In this document: positions 14,786-22,325 of the stretch, piece after piece | How positions within the stretch are numbered: position 1 is the stretch's first letter | Layout of the letters: the number at the start of each line of letters is the position of its first letter | Assembly: GCA_035623275.1 (NCBI GenBank) | Contig: DASPTT010000103.1 | Coordinates: 1 to 27,059 of the forward strand | Direction of reading: 5' to 3' | Length of the DNA stretch: 27,059 bases | Origin: DASPTT01 sp035623275 | GTDB taxonomy: Bacteria; Actinomycetota; Acidimicrobiia; Acidimicrobiales; UBA8190 | Program-made: the position numbers and the translations under genes | The notes under the pieces: model-generated | The model's input: only the letters and a program-made list of their open reading frames with translations | Told to the model about the DNA's origin: nothing | Database searches by the model: none

Positions 14786-15520
14786 GTGGAGTATCTTGCG
14801 GAACGCCTCGCCGGGATCCCCGGCGTCGTCGCCGTCACCCTCGGCGGTTCACGGGCAACCGGTCGCGCCCGTGAGGACTCGGACTGGGATTTCGGCCTCT
14901 ACTACCGAGATGCCCTCGACCCCGACGACATCGCCGCACTCGGTTGGCCAGGCCGGGTCTTCGCACCCGGCGACTGGGGGCCCGTCGTCAACGGCGGGGC
15001 GTGGCTGGAGGTCGACGGCGTCGAGGTGGATCTGATCTATCGCCGGCTGGACGAGGTCGTCTTCTGGACCACCGAGGCAGAGGCGGGCCGATTCGAGATC
15101 CAGCGCGAGGTCGGCTACGTGGCCGGCCTGGCCACGTATGTCGTTGCCGGCGAGCTCGCCCTGGGCAGGGTGCTCTTCGGCGAGCTTCCACGGCCGTCGT
15201 TCCCCGAGCGCCTGGTCGGGACCGCACCTCCCGTGTGGTTCGACCTGGCCGCCGGGGCCCTGCACTTCGCCGACGTCTACGCCTCGAGAGGCGATCGCGT
15301 CGGCTGCCTGGCGAACCTCGGTCAGGCCGCACTGGCGACCGCCCAGGGCCGGCTGGTCGCCGCCGCCGAATGGGCGCTCAACGAGAAGGGCATCCTCGAG
15401 CGGGCCGGCTTGGCCTCGCTGCAAGAGACACTGCGGGGGACCGACAGGCATCTCTCCGACGTCGCAGGCGAGGTGCGCCGTGCACTGGACCTGCCCGGCA
15501 CCCGGTGGAGCAGCGGGTAG
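14786..15520 (+). CDS. Nucleotidyltransferase-domain protein
   Basis: The 244-residue product has a Pol-beta-type nucleotidyltransferase core: GGSRATG (20-26) followed by SDWDFG with Asp33 and Asp35, and a third acidic residue in VEVDLIYR (Asp82), so all three catalytic carboxylates are present. The C-terminal half is helical and may bind substrate. The group includes aminoglycoside nucleotidyltransferases and many uncharacterised enzymes that transfer AMP or another nucleotide; the acceptor is not known and resistance should not be assumed. GTG 14786 is chosen because the family N-terminus begins about 20 residues before GGS; an upstream GTG at 14723 is in frame but gives an unlikely Arg-rich extension. 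It converges on glpX. Confidence 0.8.
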   Translation: MEYLAERLAGIPGVVAVTLGGSRATGRAREDSDWDFGLYYRDALDPDDIAALGWPGRVFAPGDWGPVVNGGAWLEVDGVEVDLIYRRLDEVVFWTTEAEAGRFEIQREVGYVAGLATYVVAGELALGRVLFGELPRPSFPERLVGTAPPVWFDLAAGALHFADVYASRGDRVGCLANLGQAALATAQGRLVAAAEWALNEKGILERAGLASLQETLRGTDRHLSDVAGEVRRALDLPGTRWSSG

Positions 15521-15546
15521 CCCGACCACGACCGGGCCCCGGCGGG

Positions 15547-16542
15547 TCAGTCGAACTCGATCTGGCTGAACTCGCGCAGCTTGTCGAGTGGGTGCCGGGC
15601 GCTCACGAGACGCACGGTCCCCGAGCGCGACCGCATCACCAGGGACTGGGTGGTGGCGCCGAAGTCGTGGTAGCGGACCCCCTGGAGCAGCTCCCCGTCG
15701 GTGATGCCGGTCGCCGCGAAGAAGCAGTTGTCCCCGCGCACGAGGTCCTCGGTGAGCAGGACGGCGTCGAGGTCGTAGCCGGCGGCGACGGCGGTCTGGC
15801 GCTCGGCGTCGTCGCGGGGCCAGAGCTTGCCCTGGAGCTCGCCGCCCATGGACTTGAGCGCGGCGGCCGCGATGACGCCTTCAGGGGTGCCGCCGACGCC
15901 GAGGAGGAGGTCGGTGCCCGTGTCCGGCCACGCCGTGGAGATGGCCCCGGCCACGTCGCCGTCCATGATCAGGCGGATCCGGGCTCCGCTGGCGCGCACC
16001 TCGTCGATGAGCGCGCTGTGGCGGGGCCGGTCGAGGATGACCACGGTCAGGTCCCGCACCGACTTGCCCAGTGCCTTGGCGACGGCCTCGAGGTTGTCCG
16101 TGGGCGACCGGCGGATGTCGACGGACCCGGCCGCCTTGGGCCCGACGGCCAGCTTCTCCATGTACACGCACGGCCCCGGGTTGAACATCGTGCCCCGCTC
16201 CGACACGGCGATGACCGCCAGCGCGCCGCCCCGGCCCAGCGACGTCGGCGTGGTCCCGTCGATGGGGTCGACGGCGATGTCGCACAGGGGCGGGGTGCCG
16301 TCGCCGATGTGCTCCCCGTTGTAGAGCATGGGGGCGCGGTCCTTCTCCCCCTCGCCGATCACCACGACGCCGTCCATGGACACGGTGGAGAGCACCACGC
16401 GCATGGCGTGCACGGCCGCGCCGTCCGCGCCCTCCTTGTCGCCGCGACCCATCCACCGTCCCGCGGCCATCGCCGCGGCCTCGGTCACGCGCACGAGCTC
16501 CATGGCCAGGTTGCGGTCGGGCGCCTGTCGGGCGGGCGTCAC
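15547..16542 (-). CDS. glpX: Fructose-1,6-bisphosphatase class II
   Basis: GlpX hydrolyses fructose-1,6-bisphosphate to fructose-6-phosphate in gluconeogenesis and is the usual FBPase of actinobacteria. The 331-residue product shows the metal and phosphate motifs GEGEKDRAPMLYNGE (63-77), VDPIDGTT (91-98), IMDGDVAGAI and GGTPEGVIAAAALK. The GTG start at 16542 lies 7 nt behind a TATCGT hexamer on the minus strand. It is divergent from murA, and acts on the same metabolite pair as the phosphofructokinase encoded at 22326. Confidence 0.96.
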   Translation of the reverse strand: MTPARQAPDRNLAMELVRVTEAAAMAAGRWMGRGDKEGADGAAVHAMRVVLSTVSMDGVVVIGEGEKDRAPMLYNGEHIGDGTPPLCDIAVDPIDGTTPTSLGRGGALAVIAVSERGTMFNPGPCVYMEKLAVGPKAAGSVDIRRSPTDNLEAVAKALGKSVRDLTVVILDRPRHSALIDEVRASGARIRLIMDGDVAGAISTAWPDTGTDLLLGVGGTPEGVIAAAALKSMGGELQGKLWPRDDAERQTAVAAGYDLDAVLLTEDLVRGDNCFFAATGITDGELLQGVRYHDFGATTQSLVMRSRSGTVRLVSARHPLDKLREFSQIEFD

Positions 16543-16549
16543 GTTCCTG

Positions 16550-16555
16550 ACGATA
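16550..16555 (-). promoter_or_regulatory. Putative -10 box of glpX
   Basis: On the minus strand TATCGT is followed by 7 nt and the GTG start at 16542. An AGGA lies within the 7 nt but too close to act as a normal ribosome site, so leaderless initiation is plausible. Confidence 0.45.
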
Positions 16556-16600
16556 ACCGACGCCGATCGGGCCAGCAGGGGGGCCCGGCGTCGGGGCCGG

Positions 16601-16606
16601 TAGGCT
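16601..16606 (+). promoter_or_regulatory. Putative -10 box ahead of murA
   Basis: TAGGCT is followed by 6 nt and a GTG at 16613. No clear -35 is seen. The transcript would begin at the leader ORF described next. Confidence 0.48.
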
Positions 16607-16612
16607 GGCCCG

Positions 16613-16690
16613 GTGGTGCCCAGCGTGCGCAGCGTGAGCTCCCCCCACGACGAGGTCCGGGGTCGCGGGGGCGGGGATCCCGTTGCCTGA
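16613..16690 (+). CDS. Short leader ORF overlapping the murA start
   Basis: A 25-codon ORF starts at GTG, 6 nt behind TAGGCT, and ends at TGA 16688-16690, so it overlaps the murA start (TTG 16683) by 8 nt. The peptide is Ser/Val/Gly/Arg-rich (VVPSVRSVSSPHDEV at its start) and is not recognised. Its place copies the arrangement before glyA. Translation of this ORF would bring ribosomes to the weak TTG start of murA. Existence as a made peptide is unproven. Confidence 0.4.
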   Translation: MVPSVRSVSSPHDEVRGRGGGDPVA

Positions 16691-17996
16691 GGGCGCGCCT
16701 GCCGACGACGCTGCCGACCGGTTCGTCGTCCGCCCGGGCAGGCCGCTGGAGGGGACGGTGCGCGCCGGCGGGGCCAAGAACTCGGCGCTCAAGCTCATGG
16801 CCGCCTCGCTCCTGGCCGAGGGCCGCCACGTGCTCGCCGGGGTGCCGCGCATCGTGGACGTGGACATCATGTCGGAGGTCCTCGTCGCCATCGGCGCGCG
16901 GGTGCAGCGGCTCGAGGCGCGCGGCGACGGCCCCGGCGACCTGGTCATCGACACGCCGGCCGAGCTCGTCCCCGAGGCGCCCTACGAGCTCGTGGAGCGG
17001 ATGCGGGCGTCGGTGGTGGTGCTCGGCCCGCTCCTCGCCCGCACGGGCCGGGCCCGGGTGTCGCTGCCCGGGGGCGACGACTTCGGCAACCGCCCCATCG
17101 ACATCCACCTGCTGGGGCTCGGCCAGCTGGGGGCGGCCTTCACCACGGAGCACGGCTACGTGGTCGGCCGGGTCCCGCAGGCGGGGCACGGGGGGCGGCT
17201 GGTGGGGAACCGGGTGGTCTTCGAGTACCCGAGCCACACCGCCACCGACAACGTGCTCATGGCCGCGGTCCTGGCCAAGGGCACCACGGTCATCGAGAAC
17301 GCGGCGCGTGAGCCCGAAGTGGCCGACCTGGCCCGGTACCTGACGGCCATGGGGGCGCGCATCACCGGTGCGGGGACGTCGCGCATCGTCGTCGAAGGGG
17401 TCGACGCCCTTGCCCCCGCCCAGCACCGCGTCATCCCCGATCGTGTGGTCGCGGCCACGTTCATGGCCGCGGTCGGGCTCGCCGGGGGGGACGTCGTGAT
17501 CGAGGACGCCCGGCCCGACCACATGGACATGCTGCTGCACAAGCTGGGGGCCATGGGCATCGAGATCGCCCAGGCGCCCGAGGGCCTGCGCGTCGTCGCG
17601 CACGGCCGGCCCCACAGCGTCGACGTGGCCACGCTGCCCTACCCGGGGGTGGCCACCGACTACAAGCCCTTCGTGGTGACCCTCCTCAGCATCGCCGACG
17701 GGGTGGGCATCGTGTCGGAGAACCTCTTCCAGGGGCGCTTCCGCTACGTCGACGAGCTGCGCCGCATGGGCGCGGACATCCGCACCGAGGGCCATCACGC
17801 AGTGGTGCGCGGCGTGCCCCGGCTCTCCGGGGCGCCCGTGCGCGCGCCGGACCTGCGGGCGGGCGCCGCGCTCGTGCTCGCCGGCCTGGTGGCCGACGGC
17901 GAGACGGTGGTGGCCGGCATCCACCATGTCGAGCGCGGCTACGAGGACCTCGACGGCAAGCTGCGCGCGCTGGGCGCCGACGTCGTTCGGGCCTGA
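16683..17996 (+). CDS. murA: UDP-N-acetylglucosamine 1-carboxyvinyltransferase with Asp in place of the catalytic Cys
   Basis: MurA joins phosphoenolpyruvate to UDP-GlcNAc, the first committed step of peptidoglycan synthesis. The 437-residue product has GGAKNSALKLMAA with Lys32 and Asn33 (E. coli Lys22/Asn23), RASVVVLGPLLAR, TATDNVLMAA, the Asp of ATDYKPF and the Arg of DLRAGAALVLAG. In SLPGGDDFGNRPIDIH, Asp132 stands where E. coli has Cys115, the residue alkylated by fosfomycin; the same change in mycobacteria and chlamydiae gives intrinsic resistance. The start is a TTG at 16683, preceded by a G-rich stretch and overlapped by a leader ORF. meaB follows after 3 nt. The atp-then-murA order is also found in mycobacteria. 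Confidence 0.95.
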   Translation: MPEGAPADDAADRFVVRPGRPLEGTVRAGGAKNSALKLMAASLLAEGRHVLAGVPRIVDVDIMSEVLVAIGARVQRLEARGDGPGDLVIDTPAELVPEAPYELVERMRASVVVLGPLLARTGRARVSLPGGDDFGNRPIDIHLLGLGQLGAAFTTEHGYVVGRVPQAGHGGRLVGNRVVFEYPSHTATDNVLMAAVLAKGTTVIENAAREPEVADLARYLTAMGARITGAGTSRIVVEGVDALAPAQHRVIPDRVVAATFMAAVGLAGGDVVIEDARPDHMDMLLHKLGAMGIEIAQAPEGLRVVAHGRPHSVDVATLPYPGVATDYKPFVVTLLSIADGVGIVSENLFQGRFRYVDELRRMGADIRTEGHHAVVRGVPRLSGAPVRAPDLRAGAALVLAGLVADGETVVAGIHHVERGYEDLDGKLRALGADVVRA

Positions 17997-17999
17997 GCC

Positions 18000-19052
18000 A
18001 TGAGCCCGTCGTCGCCCATGTCCGCGCCGGATGCCCACGGCTCCGACGTCCGGCGCTCCGACGCCGACGCGCCCGCGCCCCGTGCCCGCCTCGACCGGCG
18101 AGCCGACCCGGCGACGCTGTTCGCGGCGGCCGAGTCCGGCGACCGCGTGGCCTTGGCCCGGCTGCTGTCGGTCGTCGAGCGCGGCGGCGCGCCGGGGCGC
18201 GCCGTGGCCCACACCGCGTACCGCCGCGGCGCGGAGGCGGCGACCGTCGGCATCACCGGCGCGCCCGGGGCGGGCAAGTCGACCCTCGTCGACCGGCTCA
18301 TCACCGCGGCGCGCGCCGAAGGGTCGGAGCTCGGCGTCCTGGCCATCGACCCCACGTCGCCGTTCTCCGGTGGGGCCATCCTCGGCGACCGCGTGCGCAT
18401 GCAGGACCACGCCCTCGACGACGGCGTCTACATCCGCTCCATGGCCACACGGGGCCATCTCGGGGGTCTCGCCCTGGCCGTGCCCGAGGCCGTCCGGGTG
18501 CTGGCGGCCGTGGGCCTGCCCCTGGTGCTCGTCGAGACCGTCGGGGTCGGCCAGGTGGAGGTCGAGGTGGCCGCGGCCACCGACACCACCGTGGTGGTGC
18601 TCAACCCCCGCTGGGGCGACGCCGTCCAGGCCAACAAGGCGGGGCTGCTCGAGATCGCCGACGTGTTCGCCATCAACAAGGCCGACCTGCCCGGCGCCGC
18701 CGAAACGCGGCGCGACCTCGAGCAGATGCTCGACCTGTCCGCCGACACCGGATGGCGGCCCCCCATCGTGGAGACCGTCGCGGCCACCGGCGCGGGGGTC
18801 GAGGCGCTGTGGTCGGAGGTGCACCGCCATCAGGACCACCTCGCCGCGGGCGGGGGCCTGGTCCAGCGGCGCGCCGCGCGACTCGAGCGCGAGCTGCGCG
18901 AGGTCCTTGCCGCGCGCATCGAGGACGAGATCCGTCGCCTGACGGGCGCCGGGGCGTTCTCGGTGCTGGCGCACGAGGTCGTCGAGCATCGCCTCGACCC
19001 CTACGAGGCCGCCGATCGGCTGATCGACGAAGTGGGCCGGACGGGGCGATAG
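18000..19052 (+). CDS. meaB: MeaB/ArgK-type GTPase, methylmalonyl-CoA mutase chaperone
   Basis: This G3E-family P-loop GTPase loads and protects adenosylcobalamin-dependent methylmalonyl-CoA mutase. The 350-residue product has a Walker A GAPGAGKST (87-95), the family stretch IDPTSPFSGGAILGDRVRM, the ETVGVGQVEVEV switch region and the guanine-specificity motif NKAD, followed by a C-terminal helical dimerisation arm. The first 35 or so residues are Asp/Ala/Pro-rich and poorly conserved. ATG 18000 follows the murA stop by 3 nt; an in-frame ATG at 18018 is an alternative. The mutase genes are not in the window. Confidence 0.93.
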   Translation: MSPSSPMSAPDAHGSDVRRSDADAPAPRARLDRRADPATLFAAAESGDRVALARLLSVVERGGAPGRAVAHTAYRRGAEAATVGITGAPGAGKSTLVDRLITAARAEGSELGVLAIDPTSPFSGGAILGDRVRMQDHALDDGVYIRSMATRGHLGGLALAVPEAVRVLAAVGLPLVLVETVGVGQVEVEVAAATDTTVVVLNPRWGDAVQANKAGLLEIADVFAINKADLPGAAETRRDLEQMLDLSADTGWRPPIVETVAATGAGVEALWSEVHRHQDHLAAGGGLVQRRAARLERELREVLAARIEDEIRRLTGAGAFSVLAHEVVEHRLDPYEAADRLIDEVGRTGR

Positions 19053-19099
19053 CCGCACCGTCCGTGGCGTGCCCGAGCGCGTGCGCCCGAAGGGTCGGG

Positions 19100-19105
19100 T
19101 ACGGT
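19100..19105 (+). promoter_or_regulatory. Putative -10 box of treS
   Basis: TACGGT is followed by 6 nt and the treS ATG at 19112. No Shine-Dalgarno lies before the ATG, which fits a leaderless message. Confidence 0.5.
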
Positions 19106-19111
19106 TCGCGC

Positions 19112-20968
19112 ATGGCCGACGCGGGGGCACCGTTGGCGCCGAGGTCCGAGCGCCGGCGCCAGGGCCGGCTGCCCGGCGGACTGCGCCTGCCCGGTATCCG
19201 GCCCGGTGCGCTGCCCGTGGCCGGGGATCGCGAGTGGTACCGGCGCGCCGTCTTCTACGAGGTCCTGATCCGGGGCTTCTTCGACGGCAACGACGACGGC
19301 ATGGGGGACCTCGCCGGCCTCCGGGCCAAGCTCGACTACATCGAGTGGCTGGGGGTGGACTGCCTCTGGCTCCTGCCCTTCTATCCGTCGCCGCTTCGCG
19401 ACGGCGGCTACGACATCAGCGACTTCTTCACGGTGCACCCCGACCTCGGCACCCTCGACGACCTGGGCGCGTTCCTCGACGACGCGCACCGCCGCAACAT
19501 CAGGGTCATCGCTGACCTGGTCATGAACCACACGAGCGACCAGCACCCGTGGTTCGTCGAGTCACGCGCCTCTCGGGACAACCCCAAGGCCGACTGGTAC
19601 GTCTGGAACGAGGACGACACCCGCTGGCCGGAGGCGCGCATCGTGTTCGTCGACGTCGAGTCGTCCAACTGGACCTACGAGCCCGCCCGCCAGCAGTACT
19701 ACTGGCACCGCTTCTACTCCCATCAGCCCGACCTCAACTACGAGAACCCCGAGGTGGTGGACTCCATGCTCGGGATCGTCCGCTTCTGGCTCGACATCGG
19801 CCTCGACGGGTTCCGGCTCGACGCGGTGCCATACCTCTTCCAGCAGGACGGCACCTCGGGCGAGAACCTGCCCGAGACCCACGCCATGTTGCGCCGGGTC
19901 CGCAAGGAGGTCGACGCCGCCTACCCGGACCGGGTGCTGCTGGCCGAGGCGAACCAGTGGCCGGCCGACCTCGTCGACTACTTCGGGGACGGCGACGAGT
20001 GCCACATGTGCTTCCACTTCCCGCTCATGCCCCGGCTGTTCATGGCCGTGCGCCGCGAGCAGCGCTTCCCGGTCACCGAGATCCTGGCCCAGACGCCCGA
20101 GATCCCCGCCGGCTGCCAATGGGCGATCTTCCTGCGGAACCATGACGAGCTCACCCTCGAGAAGGTCACCGAGGAGGAGCGCGACTACATGGTCACCGAG
20201 TACGTCAAGGACCCGCGCATGCGCCGGCACATGGGCATCGGCCGGCGGCTGGCGCCGCTGCTCGACAACGACCGCCGCCTGGCCGAGCTCCTCCAAGCAC
20301 TGCTGTTCTCGCTGCCCGGGAGCCCCGTCCTCTACTACGGGGACGAGATCCTCATGGGGGACAACGTCTACCTGGGCGACCGTGACTCGGTGCGCACGCC
20401 CATGCAGTGGAGCCCCGACCGCAACGGCGGGTTCAGCCGGGGCGACTTCGCCCAGCTGTACCTGCCCCCGCTCATGGACCCCGTCTACGGGTACGAGGCC
20501 GTCAACGTCGAGGCCCAGCGGCGCAACCCCAGCTCGTTCCTGCAGTGGATCCGCTCGATGCTCCAGGTGCGCAAGCAGTTCCCCGTGTTCGGGACCGGCA
20601 CCTTCGAGGTGGTGGCCTGCGCCAACCCGTCGATCCTGGCCTACGTCCGCAGCCCCGTTCCCCCGCCGGCCCCCGAGGCCGAGGGCGGCCGGGGACGCCG
20701 GGGCCGGGCGGCGGCCGCCGAGGCGCCACCCCAGCCGGGCAACCCGGTGCTGTGCGTCCACAACCTGAGCCGCTTCGCCCAGCCCGCGGCGCTGGACCTC
20801 TCCCGTTGGCCGGATCGCACCCCCGTGGAGCTCCTGGGGCGGATACGGTTCCCTGCCGTGGGGGTCGGCACCTACGGGGTGACGCTCGGGCCGCACGGCT
20901 TCTACTGGTTCGAGCTGCTGTCGCAGCAGGCCGAGCCCGGTGACCTGGTCACCCGGGGGCTCGGGTGA
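19112..20968 (+). CDS. treS: Trehalose synthase (maltose alpha-D-glucosyltransferase)
   Basis: TreS is a GH13 enzyme that interconverts maltose and trehalose. The 618-residue product contains the (beta/alpha)8 barrel with DLVMNHTSDQHPWF (135-148), the nucleophile in GFRLDAVPYL (Asp237), the acid/base in LLAEANQWP (Glu279) and the third acid in FLRNHDELTLE (Asp345). The N-terminus (about 1-38) is basic and probably flexible. The C-terminal beta domain carries a Pro/Ala/Arg/Gly-rich insert of roughly 30 residues (about 515-545) that looks disordered. The start ATG 19112 lies 6 nt behind a TACGGT and has no ribosome site. It ends in a GTGA overlap with the maltokinase-fold gene, so the two products are probably made in step. 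Confidence 0.95.
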   Translation: MADAGAPLAPRSERRRQGRLPGGLRLPGIRPGALPVAGDREWYRRAVFYEVLIRGFFDGNDDGMGDLAGLRAKLDYIEWLGVDCLWLLPFYPSPLRDGGYDISDFFTVHPDLGTLDDLGAFLDDAHRRNIRVIADLVMNHTSDQHPWFVESRASRDNPKADWYVWNEDDTRWPEARIVFVDVESSNWTYEPARQQYYWHRFYSHQPDLNYENPEVVDSMLGIVRFWLDIGLDGFRLDAVPYLFQQDGTSGENLPETHAMLRRVRKEVDAAYPDRVLLAEANQWPADLVDYFGDGDECHMCFHFPLMPRLFMAVRREQRFPVTEILAQTPEIPAGCQWAIFLRNHDELTLEKVTEEERDYMVTEYVKDPRMRRHMGIGRRLAPLLDNDRRLAELLQALLFSLPGSPVLYYGDEILMGDNVYLGDRDSVRTPMQWSPDRNGGFSRGDFAQLYLPPLMDPVYGYEAVNVEAQRRNPSSFLQWIRSMLQVRKQFPVFGTGTFEVVACANPSILAYVRSPVPPPAPEAEGGRGRRGRAAAAEAPPQPGNPVLCVHNLSRFAQPAALDLSRWPDRTPVELLGRIRFPAVGVGTYGVTLGPHGFYWFELLSQQAEPGDLVTRGLG

Positions 20969-22248
20969 CGGCGCGCGAGGAGGCCCTCGGCGCCGTCGTC
21001 GGCGCCTACGCCACCCGGCGCACCGGCTGGGACACCGACCCGGCCGCTCCGGTGCGCGTCATCGACGCACAGGTCCTGGTGCGCGGCCGGCCGGGCGTCG
21101 TCGACGTGGTGGCCGACGTGGGCGGGCGCGTCGTGCACGTGCCGATCGGGCTGCGCGCCCCGGGGGACGAGGCGCGGTTCCTGGCCGAGGTGGAGGACCC
21201 GGTGCTCGGCCTCTTCGAGGACGACGAGGGCCTGGCCGTCGCCTTCGACGCCCTGCACGACGCCGAGGTCGCCGGCAGCCTGATGCACGCCGTGTGGCCC
21301 GAGGGCCCGCCGCCGGCGTTGGTGCGGCTCGTGCACCTCGACGACGCGTCGACGACGGTGGCCGCCGACGACAACGTGGCGTTCACGGTGTTCAACGACG
21401 CCGGGACCGCCGGGCGGCCCGGGGTGGCCACGCTGGTCGCGTTGGACGACGTCGGGTTCAACCACCTCCCCGCGCCGCTCTCGCTGTGGCGGCGCGCCGG
21501 GCGGGACCTCGGCATCGTCCAGGAGTACCTGGCCGGGGCGTCCGACGGCTGGGCGCTGGCGCTGACGTCGGTGCGTGACCTCTACGCGTCCGGCGGTGCG
21601 CCCGAGGACGCCGGCGGCGACTTCGGGACCGAGGCGCACCGCATCGGCACCATGGCGGCCCGCCTGCACCTCGCACTCGACCGGGCGTTCGGGCGCGAGC
21701 GCGACGACCCGGCGCGCAACGCCGACGACGTGGAGGCGGTGGTGGCGCGGCGAGCGCCGGAGCTCCTGGCCCGCACCGGCGTGGGCGAGCTCCTCGGCAA
21801 GGTCCGGGCCCTCGAGGTCCCGCTGCACGCCATCCGGACGCACGGCGACTTCCATCTCGGCGTCGTCTGCCGCACGGAGCAGGGCTGGTACATCTCGGAG
21901 TTCCCGTCGTCGCCGCCGGTGACCACCGCCGGCACCATGGAGAGCCGCGACGGTTCGGGGGCGGTCCTGCGCTCGCCGCTGGCCGACGTGGCGGACATGC
22001 TCTGGTCCTTCGGGCGCGTCGCCACGGTGGCGGCCGAGGAGCGTGACCCCTCGGGCCGCGAGGGCCTGCGCGAGCTGGCCGACGCGTGGGAGCGCCGGAA
22101 CCGGCGCGCGTTCTTCGCCGGGTACCTGGGCGTGCCCGGGATCAGCGGGCTGGTGCCGCCCGGGCACGACGCGGTGCAGCTGCTGTCGACCTGCTTCGAG
22201 CTCGAGCGCACGGCCATGGCCCGCAGCCACCTCCGCCATCCGGACTGA
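20965..22248 (+). CDS. Maltokinase-fold protein with a degraded active site (predicted pseudokinase)
   Basis: The 427-residue product aligns along its length with actinobacterial maltokinase (Mak/Pep2), which makes maltose-1-phosphate for the GlgE glucan pathway and binds TreS. Shared stretches include IVQEYLAGASDGWALAL, GGDFGTEAHRIG, SPLADVADMLWSF and AWERRNRRAFFAGY. Key residues differ. The canonical ILKVFRR is FTVFND here (Lys to Thr141); the Glu after the NPD motif is Ala155; HGDxHLGQ is HGDFHLGV (Gln to Val300, Asp295 kept); and DFEGEP is EFPSSP (Asp to Glu312). The N-terminal RxRWxAGR stretch and the conserved C-terminal end are also missing. Catalysis is therefore doubtful, and a structural or regulatory role for TreS is inferred. 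The GTG start overlaps the treS stop by 4 nt. Confidence 0.88.
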   Translation: MTAREEALGAVVGAYATRRTGWDTDPAAPVRVIDAQVLVRGRPGVVDVVADVGGRVVHVPIGLRAPGDEARFLAEVEDPVLGLFEDDEGLAVAFDALHDAEVAGSLMHAVWPEGPPPALVRLVHLDDASTTVAADDNVAFTVFNDAGTAGRPGVATLVALDDVGFNHLPAPLSLWRRAGRDLGIVQEYLAGASDGWALALTSVRDLYASGGAPEDAGGDFGTEAHRIGTMAARLHLALDRAFGRERDDPARNADDVEAVVARRAPELLARTGVGELLGKVRALEVPLHAIRTHGDFHLGVVCRTEQGWYISEFPSSPPVTTAGTMESRDGSGAVLRSPLADVADMLWSFGRVATVAAEERDPSGREGLRELADAWERRNRRAFFAGYLGVPGISGLVPPGHDAVQLLSTCFELERTAMARSHLRHPD

Positions 22249-22313
22249 CGGCCCCGCCGCCGCCCGCCGACCCTCCCCGCGGTCGCCCTCCGACCCTGCC
22301 GGTGCCGCCTCCC

Positions 22314-22319
22314 TAGGAT
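22314..22319 (+). promoter_or_regulatory. Putative -10 box of the phosphofructokinase gene
   Basis: TAGGAT is followed by 6 nt and the ATG at 22326. The 77-nt gap after the maltokinase-fold gene shows no other signal. Confidence 0.5.
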
Positions 22320-22325
22320 GGGGCG

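Noticed and set aside
14786..15520. Aminoglycoside resistance gene
   Set aside because: Only the general nucleotidyltransferase core is visible; nothing points to an antibiotic substrate.
15521..15546. Terminator hairpin between the nucleotidyltransferase gene and glpX
   Set aside because: The short GC-rich gap has CCCG and CGGG runs but they do not form a convincing stem.
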